Assembly (NCBI GenBank): GCA_002418705.1
Contig: DIEQ01000134.1
Span: 70,838-76,339, forward strand
Direction of reading: 5' to 3'
Origin: Mageeibacillus sp. UBA5770
Lineage (GTDB): Bacteria; Bacillota_A; Clostridia; Saccharofermentanales; Saccharofermentanaceae
Length of the DNA: 5,502 nt
Below are positions 4,690 through 5,502 of this stretch, in pieces. The translations under genes were made by a program, and so were the position numbers. The first letter of the stretch is position 1, and each line of letters opens with the position of its first letter. The notes below the pieces were generated by a model. The model made no database searches. It had not been told where the DNA came from and worked only from the letters and a program-made list of their open reading frames with translations.

Positions 4690-5502
4690 TTACAGCTTCG
4701 AAAGGGTCTTGTAATGATCCTTAAGTGAAGGATAGATGGATCTGTACAGCTGGTAGTATGATTCGTATGACTCATGCCTTCCGGCATCCGGGGAAGCTGA
4801 ATCTTTCGTCAGCACTGCAATTTTGCAGGCTTCCTCGACGTTCTTATATACGCCCGTACCGGCCCCTGCCAAAAGGGCAACGCCAAGTGCGGGGCCTTCC
4901 TTAGAAACAATCGTACTTACTTCGCAGTTGTATACATCGGCAAGCATCTGTCTCCACAGCGGACCTGATCCGCCGCCGCAGGCACGCATGACATCAATCG
5001 GTGTGTCCATGCCTGAGATAACTTCAAGACAGTCCCGTAGCGAATAGGAGACGCCTTCAAGGACAGCGCGGATCATGTCTCTTTTCTGGTGCATGGCGGA
5101 AAGGCCGAAAAATACGCCTCTGCTGTCCGGATCAAGATGAGGAGTACGCTCGCCCATCAGATACGGCAGGAAAAGAAGCCGGTTCGCACCGATCGGTACC
5201 TTCTGTGCTTCCAGATCCATCAGGTAATACGGGCTGACACCCATCTGTGCGGCAGTCTCCATCTCGGACTGGCAGAGGTTGTCGCGGAACCACTTGAGCG
5301 ACAGTCCGGCGCCCTGAGTGACGCCCATGACATGCCAGCATCCGGGAACGGCACAGCAGAAAGTATGGACACGTCCCGCGGGATCGATATGCATTTTTGA
5401 TGTGTGGGCATAGACGACACCGGATGTACCAATCGTTGTAAAGGCCTGGCCGTCGCTTACGACACCTGTTCCGACAGCTGCAGCAGCATTGTCGCCGGCG
5501 CG
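4690..5502 (-). CDS. xylB: Xylulokinase, FGGY family (partial; N-terminal half beyond the right edge)
   Basis: The enzyme phosphorylates D-xylulose with ATP to give xylulose 5-phosphate, feeding the pentose phosphate pathway in the cytosol. The frame is open from the window edge (5502) to TAA at 4690-4692, giving 270 residues of a protein usually near 490-510. It begins with AGDNAAAAVG, the FGGY motif whose Asp (residue 4 here, equivalent to D233 of E. coli XylB) is the catalytic base. GTSG (25-28), AVPGCWHVMGVTQGAG (about 51-66), LPYLMGERTPHLDP (about 112-125), GVFFGLSA, RAVLEGVSYSLRD, and GGGSGPLWRQMLADV (adenosine-binding region) then follow. These are typical of xylulokinase rather than glycerol kinase or ribulokinase. 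A close pentulose kinase with another substrate remains possible. The first ATG in the visible part (5394) is internal and not the start. It converges on the MFS gene, and a terminator follows it. Confidence 0.88.
   Translation of the reverse strand, partial: RAGDNAAAAVGTGVVSDGQAFTTIGTSGVVYAHTSKMHIDPAGRVHTFCCAVPGCWHVMGVTQGAGLSLKWFRDNLCQSEMETAAQMGVSPYYLMDLEAQKVPIGANRLLFLPYLMGERTPHLDPDSRGVFFGLSAMHQKRDMIRAVLEGVSYSLRDCLEVISGMDTPIDVMRACGGGSGPLWRQMLADVYNCEVSTIVSKEGPALGVALLAGAGTGVYKNVEEACKIAVLTKDSASPDAGRHESYESYYQLYRSIYPSLKDHYKTLSKL

Noticed and set aside
1..5502. CRISPR arrays, tRNA or rRNA genes, insertion sequences, riboswitches
   Set aside because: I found no regular direct repeats, cloverleaf-like segments, transposase motifs or recognisable riboswitch leaders; nearly all sequence is explained by five genes and short control regions.

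Overview
This window looks like chromosomal DNA from an anaerobic, gut-type Firmicute, most likely Clostridia (Lachnospiraceae- or Oscillospiraceae-like). The reasons are strong G-rich Shine-Dalgarno sequences, a TTG start, a DUF6323-type protein, a ROK regulator without a zinc motif, and coding DNA of moderate GC with very AT-rich promoters. The genus cannot be fixed from the sequence. There is no sign of phage, insertion sequences, tRNA, rRNA or CRISPR.

Layout. (1) Positions 1-455, minus strand: the first 151 codons of a DUF6323-like protein of unknown function, running off the left edge. (2) 456-599: an AT-rich gap of 144 bp with overlapping AT-only dyads and a weak minus-strand promoter candidate. 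(3) 600-2075, minus: a 491-residue protein with two N-terminal ACT domains, a helical linker and a C-terminal metallo-beta-lactamase-fold (MBL) hydrolase domain. (4) 2076-2293: a compact divergent control region. It has a near-consensus plus-strand promoter followed immediately by a perfect 10+10 bp inverted repeat, a second overlapping dyad, and minus-strand promoter candidates. (5) 2294-3328, plus: a ROK-family transcriptional regulator that has lost the zinc motif and the sugar-contacting His. (6) 3364-4581, plus: a 12-helix MFS transporter, 35 nt downstream of the regulator and probably cotranscribed with it. (7) 4582-4689: a convergent gap with a strong intrinsic terminator oriented for the minus strand. 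(8) 4690-5502, minus: the C-terminal 270 residues of xylulokinase (xylB), running off the right edge.

How they may work together. The regulator and transporter look like an autoregulated uptake or efflux unit. The ROK protein probably binds the dyad just downstream of its own promoter. The ACT-MBL gene is divergent from the same control region, and one of its promoter candidates overlaps the operator, so the three genes may form one small regulon. ACT domains usually bind small ligands, often amino acids, so the hydrolase may be allosterically controlled. The substrate is unknown. Xylulokinase at the convergent end is compatible with a pentulose-related setting, but it has its own transcription unit and the link is only by proximity. 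The most original element is the ACT-ACT-MBL fusion coupled to a non-canonical ROK regulator and an MFS transporter.
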